Origin: Cladopsammia gracilis
Lineage: Eukaryota; Cnidaria; Anthozoa; Scleractinia; Dendrophylliidae
DNA length: 64,000 nucleotides
Assembly: GCA_022457155.1 (NCBI GenBank)
Contig: JAJGOT010000352.1
Span: 186,001-250,000 of the forward strand
Direction of reading: 5' to 3'
Numbering within the stretch: position 1 is the stretch's first letter; each line of letters starts with the position of its first letter. Shown here one piece after another: positions 36,501 through 46,500 of the stretch. A program made the translations under genes and the position numbers. The notes under the pieces were generated by a model. It was not told the DNA's origin, did not search any database, and worked only from the letters and a program-made list of their open reading frames with translations.

Positions 36501-39500
36501 TCAAAAACCGAACCAGAGAGACTGCAAACTCCAAGAAGATCCGAGTAAACTTTATTGTACGAATTACACGAACATTGTAACTGATATATTTGGTATAAAA
36601 GAGTCCGACTTTCTTGACAATCCGTTGCAATCGTTTCCAACAGCTTTTTGCGCCGACGCATACCGAGTGTGCCGTGTTTGCAGAGATTCATGTTCAAATT
36701 GTGACACATCAAACAGTCAGAGCAGGAGCTCCTGTTCGTGCTGTTACAAAGACTGTCTTAATCGCTGCAAGAATTACTACAGTTTAGACTGCACCCAGAT
36801 ACCAAAGCAATGCGCTAAAGGGGATACCAGCCAGTTTACATTGTCAATGAACAAACCGAGCAATTTGAACTTACAGTTCAATTGTTTTCTAGAGTTCAAC
36901 TTGCCTGAGACATTGTATACATTGAAATACAGAGTACGGCATGAGAGTGGACGGTTCAACTCTTCATGGATATCTAAAACCTTGAAAACTCCGCAAGTAG
37001 ATGACGATCCCCTCTCGAAAATACAACAAGGAACGTATCGCTTAGACTCTTTAGAAGTTTCGCACTCGACAAATTTTGATATCCACCCTCTCCTGTACCT
37101 TAGGGGCCAAAGAGCATCTGACAAAGAAAAGTATCAATTCAGTGTAACGAGTCTGGTTGACGAAGGTGCAACACTGGACAAAGCCAATGGGGCACAAACA
37201 ATTCAAGTTCAAACTAAGGTACCCTTTTCGATGACCACCAGATCTTGGAATAGCGGTGAAAATTGTCAGAAACTTTCCGAATGGCCTCAGACACTTCGCA
37301 AACCGTTTCGCAATTTGCAATCCGCGAAAGTGGAGAACCTTGGCGTTCAAACAGGAGGCTTCTTGTTCTCGTATCATATACGCGATCCCCACCGACCACC
37401 TACGATGACTGTAAGCATTTCCGAGGACGAGTCGATTTTCAAGTACGTTTTAACCAATGCAAGCATCCGTAATGACGAGACATTTCAAAGCATTTTATCC
37501 TTAGGGAACACTTCCTGGAATGTGAAGATAGCTGGCGTGTTAACAAACTGTCCCGGCTTCTTCACCCTTCAAGTGATCGACGAAGTTGACGACGTCGAAG
37601 TTCTCGAGCAGGATGTAGTGATAGTTTGTCCTGAGATCCGCTTCAAAGTGGACATTCATGTTCCCAGAAAAAATTTACAGGACAGAGAAAGGTTGTTTAG
37701 TGTTTTCCTATCCAATGCGAAACAAAAACTGAAGCTTCAATTGGCTATAGTGGACAAAGGCTCCAGAAAAGGCAAAGAACCAGTGAAACGAAGTGGAGAC
37801 GAAAAGCCGGATCCGTGGATAACATTAATGCCTCTGTTTGTGATGACGGGATGCGTGCTGTTGTGTTTGTTTGCGCTCATGATCTATGCGCAAGTTACTC
37901 ACAAACCCGATGATGATGTGAAGGACGGTCCATCGGGGTGGAAATTAGTCAAAAACAAAAGTACCAAGACAGGGAAAACTGACAGCAAAAGAACGAAAGC
38001 ACCGCCCAAAGACGCAAACAGGCTTAAGAGAAGGCATCTCATTCTGGTTGTATTTTTCGTAGTGCTAAGAGTTGTCTACAGCTTAGTTTTTACATTTACA
38101 ATGGCGTTCGCTATTCTAAGCCTTCTTCACGGGCGTAATATAAAAATACTCCAAGAATACCAAGAGTTCGTACAGAGCAAAGTCGATGAAAGCAACGCCA
38201 TTGCATTACAAATGGACCAACATCGTGAGAGAGAAGTAAAACGTGTTCTAGAGTCAAGTGAAGACATTCAAAGGTCTTGTGACTTCTATCTGGGACTACA
38301 GTTCCAGTGGCTGAGGTTCAATATGACTTGTTTGATCCAGGAAAACCATTTGAAAATGTTTAATAAACTGAGCAAGAAAATCGTCCAAAAGGTTACCGAA
38401 AAAGTTCAAAAGTTGAAGAGAGATATCGATAAGCGGATAAAAGCGTTCCAAGCGAGTACGAAACGAAAACTACAAGACACCAAAGATCGGTTGAAAAACT
38501 ACGGAAGGAGAGTGTACAAAAATGGGTGGTTTGCCCTGCCGAGAGGTGCTTATAACGCGAAAAGAGCGTTTGGAAGAAAACGAAGAGATATAGCCACGAA
38601 CGAAGGTCTACAAAATCAATACTACCAGGAGAGTAAAACAGCAAGGGAACTTCGCTGGAAAACGCTAAATACCTTTTCAACTAGAGTGAAACGCAGTATA
38701 GCCGATAGTTCCTTTATCGAGTTTCTTGACTTTGTTGGGGCCGTTGATCAAGATAAGCTCGTTAAAGCCGAGGATAATATCAAGGCCAAGCTTCAGTATG
38801 CCAAAGATGGTTTGGCAGATTTTACCGAAGTCCTCAAGACGGGAAAGTCTCCTGAACATCCACTTAGCACGATACTCATGTGCCCTTTGAGATTTATGTT
38901 GAACACTGCCAAGAAACAGGTGAAAAGGGGAATACAAAAACTTGCGGAGGAGGGCGAAGAGTGGGCGAAAGGTAAAGCTGCATGCTTTATTGGCAACACC
39001 AGTGATTTCTTTGCAGCTAATGACTCTGCATCAAACTTCAACGTCAATGAAACCGATTCCGATTTCTTCTCTGAGCGTATTATGTACGAAGAAGTAGATG
39101 GCTTGGACGGAATTGGAAATATTTCCAAAGCGAACAAATCTTCTTTGATCGAGTCGGCTCGTGGAGGATCCTTCTACAACATCGAAAAGGGAGACATTCT
39201 GGAAGAATTGGTCGATGAACAGAGGCAGGAATTGCTGGAAAAGGAAGGGAATTATAAAAATCTCACTAGTGTGTACGATGCCGACGTGTTTATCGTCACC
39301 AGAAAGGCCGTTTTGGGCGTGCTTGTGGTAATCGATATTCTGCTTTTGATATATCGAGGGTCAAAAACATACCAAATTGCTTTTAGATTAATCCAAGGGT
39401 TTGAAGAAACAGTGAAGCACGATGAAGACGAATTCCAAGAGAAAGCACCTGCTACTAAGCAACGAGCTCAGAGACTTGTCCGACGGATCCTAGATGTCTT

Positions 39501-40377
39501 GGCCGAGAAGTTCTCAAAGTTCCTCACATTTTGCAAGACGCTTCATATGAAAGTCATGCGAACAAATCTGGTTCCGATGTGTATAATCATTGCTTCCTCC
39601 GCTGCTGTTATTTACCTGGTGATCGCTGTAGTCTTCAATGTTATGAACGTTACAGTTATAGAAGAACTAGGAGGTTATGACTTGATTGCGTCTCGCCTCG
39701 ATACTGACTACAACTTCACCAACCTTGCCATAGCTGACCAAGTCGACTTTATAAACAACAATGACATGCGGCTGTATAAGGAATCGGTAAACGAAGCCTT
39801 ATCGGAGTACGACAGAATGGTCGTGGACTTCAACAGGGGACAACGAGAACGTATAGAACAGCTGAACCGACAGCTCTGCTCTTTAGAGAATGATACAGAT
39901 AAATGCTTGAAAGAAATGGCATTATCAGCATCGCTGTTGAATTTTGACCCACAGACTTGTATCATACCAAAGCTAGAAGGAGTGCCCTATGAAGACTTCG
40001 ACGGAGAAGCGTACCGCCAACGTCTAAAAGAAGAATCAAAACGATTTGTCGACGCCATCCGTAACATTGTCTTGGAGACAATATACTTCATTTTGGGGGT
40101 CGTAATGTCGATTATAATAATCGCCGCTCTATCTTACGTTATTTTTCTCTTCCTCAAATCAAGAGGAATGGTGCGTATCAAAAAGATCCATGTGTACAAG
40201 TCACTGCCTCCTGAAATTTTGGAACAGTTTAATCTAAAATTACCAGAATCTGATGACGAATGCGATGGTGACAAATCTGACAAAGGTATCGATCCTAAGA
40301 AATTAAAAGTTCCAGCAGTTTTCCTCACGGAATCGCAAGAAAATGTAAACACTCTAAAAAGAGGCTCGGAAGCATAA
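24548..40377 (+). CDS. Gene A: multipass membrane protein with EGF and Cys-rich ectodomains, 12 exons, 1923 aa
   Basis: I do not recognise this family. Coding exons are 24548-24700, 26116-26247, 27031-27217, 27835-27942, 28373-28483, 29930-30199, 30621-30752, 31602-31724, 31858-31935, 32900-32974, 34726-34782 and 36032-40377; all phases agree. Approximate residues: signal peptide 1-20 (starts MLPLLLCLVVMTS); membrane segment 1, 106-128, followed by RKRKKK; Lys/Glu/Pro-rich cytosolic exons; membrane segment 2, 256-272; EGF-like exon (30621); calcium-binding EGF exon (31602, DVEEC start and six Cys); two TNFR-like Cys exons; Cys-dense ectodomain; then membrane segments near 1071-1097, 1144-1175, 1562-1586, 1656-1678 and 1823-1850. 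The loop between the fourth and fifth segments is rich in charged coiled coil and has two furin-type sites. The start ATG follows a good acceptor 10 bases upstream, so a 5'-UTR exon is likely. The layout with two ectodomain loops between the last five segments recalls prominin or tweety topology, but I see no sequence match. Gene B is a paralog. Confidence 0.82.
24788..26001 (+). repeat. Long CAGT tetranucleotide array in intron 1 of gene A
   Basis: About 1.2 kb built from CAGT and variants (CAAT, CCAGT, CGGT), fraying at the right end. It fills most of the first intron. Frames through it encode Ser/Gln repeats and are not genes. The array begins about 90 bases after the donor at 24701. Confidence 0.95.
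26528..26755 (+). repeat. 23-bp tandem repeat in intron 2 of gene A
   Basis: About ten imperfect units of ACCACAAGCCCCGTGCATTT plus CAG or CAT. Both overlapping open frames (repeats such as HKPRAFQTTSP) are consequences of the repeat. Confidence 0.85.
29253..29392. repeat. Foldback element in intron 5 of gene A
   Basis: CGTACGCACAACGGAAAATT at the left is inverted at the right (AATTTTTCGTTGTGCGTACG), continuing with paired GGAAAAATT and AATTTTTTTTCC. The interior is AT-rich. Confidence 0.7.
29640..29777. repeat. Direct tandem duplication of about 67 bp
   Basis: AAGTTCACAAGGGCAAACGT, then TCGGGTTACCATACACAGCA, an A tract and CACACTTTCGT occurs twice head to tail with few differences, in the last part of intron 5 of gene A. 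Confidence 0.8.
31075..31200. repeat. Imperfect tandem repeat (ATCGAGGACTT)
   Basis: Four units of 30-40 bases each start ATCGAGGACTT and continue with a TGGACATTCGT-like word. The array lies in the intron between the two EGF exons of gene A. Confidence 0.7.
33233..33352. repeat. Tandem repeat (GTAATGGGACAGTTTGTTGT)
   Basis: Four units of about 32 bases, TAATGGGACAGTTTGTTGTA then ATCGGACAATG, lie in the intron after exon 32900-32974 of gene A. The open frames through it are not genes. Confidence 0.8.
34440..34585 (-). repeat. Dispersed GC-rich repeat, inverted relative to the 13.6 kb copy
   Basis: TAGCCATGACCATGAAAAAT, CATAGGTTTAGTTCTAGGAG and GGGCCTTCGGACCGAAGAGC match the copy at 13571-13780 in inverted orientation. 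It lies between exons 32900-32974 and 34726-34782 of gene A. Confidence 0.6.
34977..35130. repeat. Foldback element in intron 11 of gene A
   Basis: TAGACTACGAGCAGTCCCTC followed by TTAGTCCGTCGAGCGAG at the left pairs with CTCGCTCAACGGACTAAGCT then GAGGGACTCCTCGCAGTCTA at the right. Confidence 0.65.
35505..35935. repeat. Tandem repeat of about 130 bp just upstream of the large exon
   Basis: Two to three units share GGTACCAAACCAAGAATTTT, AACCCCTATATAAAAGGTA, CGATCACCCCCG and TATATGGGAG plus a C run and GGAATATCTCCGACAGTG. It ends about 100 bases before the acceptor of exon 36032. Confidence 0.75.
36032..40377 (+). CDS. Gene A exon 12: Cys-rich ectodomain plus five membrane segments
   Basis: This single 4346-base exon holds three quarters of gene A. 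It starts with an N-glycosylation-rich ectodomain (many NxT/NxS), then a Cys-dense block with the pattern CRVCRDSC...CSCCYKDC near genomic 36660-36810. Two beta-rich stretches follow, each ending with a CPGFF-like motif (NCPGFFTLQV; gene B has SCPGFFVVRL). After membrane segment 3 comes a basic cytosolic stretch, membrane segment 4, then a loop of about 385 residues with long charged helices. This loop contains GRKRRD (38572-38589) and RVKRS (38685-38699), both furin-type sites. Membrane segments 5, 6 and 7 follow, the last two enclosing a loop with four conserved cysteines. The C-tail is acidic, then basic. In gene B the same region is split among exons at 51647, 49481, 46981, 45357 and 43968, so introns were gained in B or lost in A. 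Confidence 0.85.
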
Positions 40378-40654
40378 ACAGACTTACTGATACTGTGAAT
40401 AAGCACCATTGTAAGTTATCTATACCTAGACACCGTATTTGGGGGCGAAACAGTAGATTTGTCAGGGTCGGGGGAGTTGGGTGATTTTTAAAAAATATAT
40501 CCTGCTAGCCAACTCTCTTAAATTAAAAAAAATTCCGGAAACTGCAAAAACCCGTCATTTGAGGCCTTATTTCTTTAGAAGTCTAATGGTTTGCCCCTTG
40601 CTTATGTATGATTCACTAAATTTAAAGGTCGATCCATCTTGAATATTTTAATTC

Positions 40655-40931
40655 AGAGCAGTTTTCAATTGAGTGTCGTAAAACCAAAACCAAAGTAATT
40701 ACTCTGACCAATCACAGCAGTCGTAAACAATCCAAGGAACCAATCAGAGCTCGAAGCAATTACATGTCGGCGGCGCCAAGCGCGGGAAAACGCGTGCGAG
40801 CAAGTCACGATTGGTTTTGGTTTTACTTCTGATTGGTCGAAAAAAGTGGCGCGAGATTTTTTAGCCAATCACAAAGCGTAGCAATGCAAAACCCAAGCAA
40901 TTACTTTCGATACTCAATTGAAAACTGCTCT
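40655..40931. mobile_element. MITE with AGAGCAGTTTTCAATTGAGT ends
   Basis: The left end AGAGCAGTTTTCAATTGAGT is exactly inverted at the right end (ACTCAATTGAAAACTGCTCT). The interior holds several CCAATCA or TGATTGG words and AAAACCAAAACCAA/TTGGTTTTGGTTTT. A partial inverted relative lies at 41362-41480 (CAAAAGTAAAACCAAAACCA, CTTGCTCGCACGCGTTTTCC). Confidence 0.85.
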
Positions 40932-40959
40932 AACTGAATCGATAAGGTAAAGCTACCAA

Positions 40960-41132
40960 TAGCCCATTTCCGAGTTGCTCTTAGCCTCCATTTCAAACCG
41001 AGGCCAAGTGCAAACCATTCATATGGATATGAGTTTTTTTTCAAATGCAAATAAAACTTATATCCATATGAATGATTTTGCACTAGGCCTCGGTTTGAAA
41101 AGGAGGCTAAGAGCAACTCGGAAATGAGCTAT
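40960..41132. mobile_element. Palindromic MITE, copy 1
   Basis: ATAGCCCATTTCCGAGTTGC continues through TCTTAGCCTCC at the left, and the inverted copy GGAGGCTAAGAGCAACTCGG then AAATGAGCTAT is at the right. The centre ATGCAAATAAAACT is itself flanked by inverted ATATGAGTTTTT-like arms. A second copy is at 46559-46728. Confidence 0.8.
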
Positions 41133-42309
41133 TCAAGCGCTATCCCTTCGCAGGGCAAATTTGCTCTGCGTGACGAAGGCCTATCACACGAATCGTATTT
41201 CACTCCCCACGCAGCACCACATGCATTTTATTTAGAAACTAACCTCTTTATGTATTTAATACAGTAGGGGCTTCTATCTGGAGCATTCTGAAATGCTATT
41301 CAATGCATCCTCAGAGACCATAAGGACAGTCAAAGTGGCACAACTGTAGTTTTGCATCGCTATACTTTGCGTCACTTTCTTTACCAATCAAAAGTAAAAC
41401 CAAAACCAATTGTGACTTGCTCGCACGCGTTTTCCCGCGCTTGGTGCCGGCTACATGTATTTGCGTCGAACGCTAATTGGTTCATTGGAATTGGATTGGT
41501 TTCACGACACGTACATTAATTCGAGTAGCTTTTTGTTTCTGTGCATATGTATTTTGCCTGTATATTTATTGCAAAGCTGTCGGTTCTATTTAGGAGTGAG
41601 GAAAAGCACTTTTGTATTAAAAGAGACTCGCAGTTTTAGGTGTCGTTGCCTTGGGAGAAAAAAAAAGAACAATAACAGAAGCGAAAAACAGTGTTCAGAA
41701 ATGATTTGCAATATTCATGTTCACATTAATTTTGATTGTACAGTCAGTCGTCTATAGATCAATAATAAAGATATAGTCAACACACGATTATAGTCCTGAT
41801 TTATTTACCAGCTGCTCGCATATGCAATGCAAGACCTGAAAAATTATAAAAGAACTAATAAGGGACTTCGTTTGGGGGCCCGATTTTTCTTTTGAACAAT
41901 ATCTTCCATACATGGGCCTCTCGGGGTAATAATTAATTGAAATATAATATTATAGAAGTTCCTTGTCATACTGCATGGTTGTATGATACCTGATTGATCA
42001 ATTTTGAATGATTTATATCTGATTTGTCAGTTTAAAAGACACGTTGTCATGGAAACGAGAATAAAAATAACCTTCAATGGATTTCAAATAGTCATCATGG
42101 GACCCGGGCTCTCAACTCCGCAGAAGTTCTTTTCAGTAAAACGAAATAAAAACAAAATACAATAAAAAGTGGGTTTTGGATGACTTGACAGTTATCGCGA
42201 CGCGAAAGAATAATTCAGAGCGCGAATGAAGGATACCTCTGCAGAGGAGAGAGGGGCATGGTGGGGAGGCTGGACTCCCACATAAAGTTGTCATCTCAAG
42301 ATGGCAAAC

Positions 42310-42490
42310 GACGCCATTTTGGTTTCAACTTCAACCGTGGAGGCATGGAACGAATGCAAACGCAAGCGCAAGAATATGGAAAAATTCCCGCCATTTCATG
42401 CGTCCGGTCTTGAGCTTGCGTTTGCGTTATGGCAGTTCAAACGTGTGTTTGCGTTTGCATTTGCGATTGCGTTTGGGACGCTCTTGTGAA
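42310..42490. repeat. Foldback-related element with GCAAACGCAAGCGCAAG words
   Basis: GAATGCAAACGCAAGCGCAA near the left and TTGCGTTTGCATTTGCGATT near the right are inverted. The word set matches the element at 23435-23640. The 62-codon open frame across it is not a gene. Confidence 0.55.
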
Positions 42491-42921
42491 CCAGCCATTA
42501 TGGGAATAATAGACAGCGTTAACCCTCTCTGGCTGTTCAGCACTGTACCCCGTACTTTACCAACGTAAACGATGTACATTTAACTTAAGGTTTGTTGAAA
42601 ATCTTCAGGAAAAATACAAAAAATATGGTGATACGACGTTTTGTATATACAGTTTTTACATATATGCGCCAAAATATCAGGTAAACATTAAACATACATT
42701 TATTTGCTCCGAGAGCACTTACTAGCTTTGAGCTTAAGTTATGGTCCAAGATAAATATCCGAGCCTTTTTTATGCCAAATGGTGATTGCATGCTCATGCT
42801 TAACTTTTTCTGGCTCTCAGGACTGAGTTGTATGGGATCTGCTAATCTGTCAGACTTCAGTCAAAGTATGTTTCCCCTTACTTTTTCCTATGTTTGGAAA
42901 AAAGCAATCATGCGAGAGTTG

Positions 42922-43399
42922 AACTCAACAACAAACTCGTTCCCAGGCTGTCTCTTCTTCCCTCCCCCTCTCGCGCTTTTAACCGCGGTCAAACGAGAGA
43001 AATTTGCAAAAGTTAAGCAAAGTACTTAAAAGTTAAGGTTGTCATTTTCACTGTTTTAAGTTAATGTTTTGCCAATACACTGTCAATTCACTAAACGTTT
43101 TGAAAGTTTACTAAAAAAGTTCTAAGCGTTTAAAAACTGTGAACTGCAGAATTGTCGGCGCCATTAGCCAACATAATTTGATCAGGCGCAGAGAGTTTTG
43201 GTCAGTTTTAAAAGCAAAGAAGCTCATTATTTTGAGAAAAATTAAAAGATAGTTACGTCAACTACTTTTTTATACATCCTTGACCATATTTCCATTTAAT
43301 ATTAAATAAAATCGCACTAAATAAAACAAAATACGCCTCGGACGTTCTCGCTCTTAGGGGAGTGAAGAAGAGAGAGCCTGGGAACGAGGTTGAGTGTAC
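42922..43399. mobile_element. MITE-like element with CTCGTTCCCAGG ends
   Basis: ACTCAAC then CTCGTTCCCAGGCTGTCTCT at the left is inverted at the right (AGAGAGCCTGGGAACGAGGT then TGAGTGT). The internal 400 bases are AT-rich and noncoding. It ends 200 bases from the stop codon of gene B. Confidence 0.7.
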
Positions 43400-43598
43400 A
43401 AAACTGGGGGATATCGCTTCAACATGCGTGAAGTTAAGTCTCGTATATTAACCAGTTTTAGCTGGAATAACAGTTTTGCAGCGTTTTGACTAACAATTAA
43501 ACTAGAACATACTTTATTTAAACGTTTTTTACTTTATATGTGATATATATGATAGACCGTCTGTGTGATACGGAAATAATAAGGTCCTTATTGCCTGG

Positions 43599-46500
43599 CT
43601 ACTTGACCCACTGTATGCTGTATCCCTCACGAACAGCAGGGCCAAATTTCCTTTTCATCTCCTCAGACAGCTGAATAGGTCTGATCTCTCTGATACTTTC
43701 CGAATTAGGATATTTAATACAATGAGGAACGGTCATCTCTCTCTTAAGATCCTGGTTGGTTTGGTAATTTTTGACTTGGCGCACGAGATCAAATTTCTTG
43801 AGTAGCATGAATACTGCAATGCCCAAGATTTTAAAAATGATAAAAATTCCGATTACAATTAATATCATGTAGAAAGTGTCCAGAATGAGACCTCGTAGGG
43901 CGGCCACGTAGGGCGCTGTGGCTTTCTTGTGTACTTCTTTATAGCGAATTCGGTCGAACTTGGTGAATCTGAAAGAAAAAAAGAACGAATAATTTATGTC
44001 AACAAGCAATAATGAGTGCAGCTATAACTTGCGTAGGAAATTTACCTTTTTGTTACCAAAACCAAACACTGAAGTTCTCCGCAAGTCCACTTGTTATAAA
44101 ACCGTATCTCTATGGAATTCTCTTGACAATCATATGCGTGCAATCTCAAGCAAAAGATTATTTAAAAACTCTCTTAAATGCAGAACTTCATACGAATAGC
44201 TTAACTTATAGATAAATCTTTTATACGTTAATTAGTTTTTAAACTTTTTATTCACTTGTAAACTGTTTAACTTTTAAATACACGACCACATCAGCTCCGC
44301 TGTAATTTTTTCGTGTTTAAATAAATAAACGTTGTTGTTGTTGACAAAAATAGTTGACACATGCATCGATACGAAAAAACGGTTTTCGTAACATATTTAT
44401 CACTATCTCTTTCCATTCACTACACTCTGCCGCATTAACCCCTGTCCCCCCTCCCCCCCCCCCTCCAATCCAATGTTGTGGGATTGCAGCGACAGACCTG
44501 ACTGAACAATACGCAGCATTGTCTTAGGGGGGCCAGGGGGGGTGGGGGAGTTGGGAATAAGAAGGGTGCGGCTGAAATGCCTCTCGTCTCGAAAAAAATG
44601 GGGTTCAAAATGACAACGTGTCAACAATATTGTCGCATATTGAAAGTTGATCCCACAGATGAATTTTTGGTGTTGTATATTGCGTACGTGCCATGCTGAC
44701 CTACATTTTACTGCTCCCACGATACTCAATATCGCTAAAAACAGTGAAGTAGAGCTAGTGTGCAGATGCAAAAAGGCCATGCAAGGCCTACTAACAAACA
44801 CCGGGAACTGCGTTCCCTACTCTCCCTCTCATATAACTGCGTTCCCTACTCTCCCTCTCATATAAAATGACGGGGGTGCTCGTGGAAAATCTTAGATAAA
44901 CCTCCTAACTGAAAAGGTGCCAGTCTCTCTACGGTTTTAGATAGGCGTAGCTGAAATGAACTTTTACCCTTAAGAGGTACCAATTCTAAAGCAACACATA
45001 AACTGACTAACAGTTTCTGGCATATTAATTCTAACGGTAGTCATTTTAGATTTTAGCCCCTTAAGCCGTTAAAATCACGCAACGCTCCCCCGGCACAAAA
45101 ACCAGCTAGTAGGAGACTACTAACAACGAATTTCTTTACTGATTTATTACCTTTGAGCTAAGACTGGTTCCAAGTTGCATTCAAACTGAGTCAAGTTGCT
45201 AAGGAAGCCTTGATTATAAGCACCTACTCCTTCGCAACTAACGCCAGGCTCCTCTGTCCACGAGCAGTACTCTTCGTTATGTAGATCAGCCTTAGAACAT
45301 TGGTATGCCTGATATATTTTAGCCTTTTTCCTGTAAAACGCGATTCTAGCATTTACCCTGGAAAGGAAAGAGAGGAAAGGTCTTTTAGCCTTAACGGTAG
45401 TTCCATCTTTTGATCTTGTGTCAGTTCCGTGAAACACGCACAACACATACAGGTCGTCGGACTAGAACCAATCGTGAACTAGAAATTGTAACTAAAATGT
45501 TAGGTGGCTACGTGTCACTTAGTTGGATACATGACAAATTAAAAATTGTTAAAATTAAAATGCCGAAATTTATATAAAATACCAAACGTTTCGGGCTTTG
45601 CCCTTCTTCAGTGGCGGTCTGTTTGTTAACCAATCGTGTTTGGCACGAAGTGAGATTTCTCAGCTGGTCCTCAGTTTTGTAGATACTCTGATAATTTCTT
45701 GCTTTTGCTGCGTTGGATAACTTTCGATTTTAAAAATTAGTAAAATGCAGTGGAACCGCCACAGCAACGGCCATGTTTTCTCGACCTAAATTCCTATCCA
45801 TTCCCTGGAATACTCTAATACTCCCTTTCCCTAAAATTTTGTTCCTCTGAAAAACCCGAAAAGATAAACTGTACATGTATTATAAACTGCTTGTGGTCCC
45901 TTTACAGTCAATCGAGCGAGCGAGCTAATCAAGAAAACAAGTTCGGCGAGATCGGACTCAATCGAGCGGCCGAGCTAATCACGAAAACAAGCTCGGCGAG
46001 ATCGGACTCAATCGAGCAAGTGAGCTAATCACGAAAACAAGCTCGGCGAGATCGGACTCAATCGAGCGAGCGAGCTAATAACGAAAATAAGCTCGGCGAG
46101 ATCGAACTCAATCGAGCAGCCGAGTAAATCACGAAAACAAGCTCGGCGCGATCGGACTCAATCGAGCGGCCGAGTAAATCACGAAAACAAGCTCGCGAGA
46201 TCGGACTCAATCGAGCGGCCGAGCTAATCACGAAAACAAGCTCGCGAGATCGGACTCAATCGAGCGGCCGAGCTGATCACGAAAATAAGCTCGGTGAGAC
46301 TGGATCGGAGCGAGTGAACGAGACGAGGGGAAACTACCCCCTCGGCTCGCATTACTTTTTCTCGCTCGGTCGATGGTCGATTGCCGAGCGCGTATTTGTT
46401 CGCCCGCTCGACTATCCAGAGAGGGATTGCTAGCAGTGTAACTGTAGTATTAGCTTTTACATAGTTTCAGTCCTTTATAGGCACTAAAATGATAGGGGAA

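Larger units (their letters stand above)
40378..43598. other. Intergenic spacer between the convergent genes A and B
   Basis: Only 3.2 kb separate the two stop codons. Most of it is made of short foldback elements (40655-40931, 40960-41132, 42310-42490, 42922-43399) and a partial repeat copy at 41362-41480. No exon could be supported. I did not find a polyadenylation site that I would assign firmly to either gene. Confidence 0.6.

Noticed and set aside
36032..40377. Identification of gene A as a known gamete-fusion protein (HAP2 or DC-STAMP type) or as prominin
   Set aside because: Topology has some similarity, but I see no diagnostic motif of these families, and the EGF, TNFR-like and extra N-terminal modules do not fit. 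Left as unrecognised.
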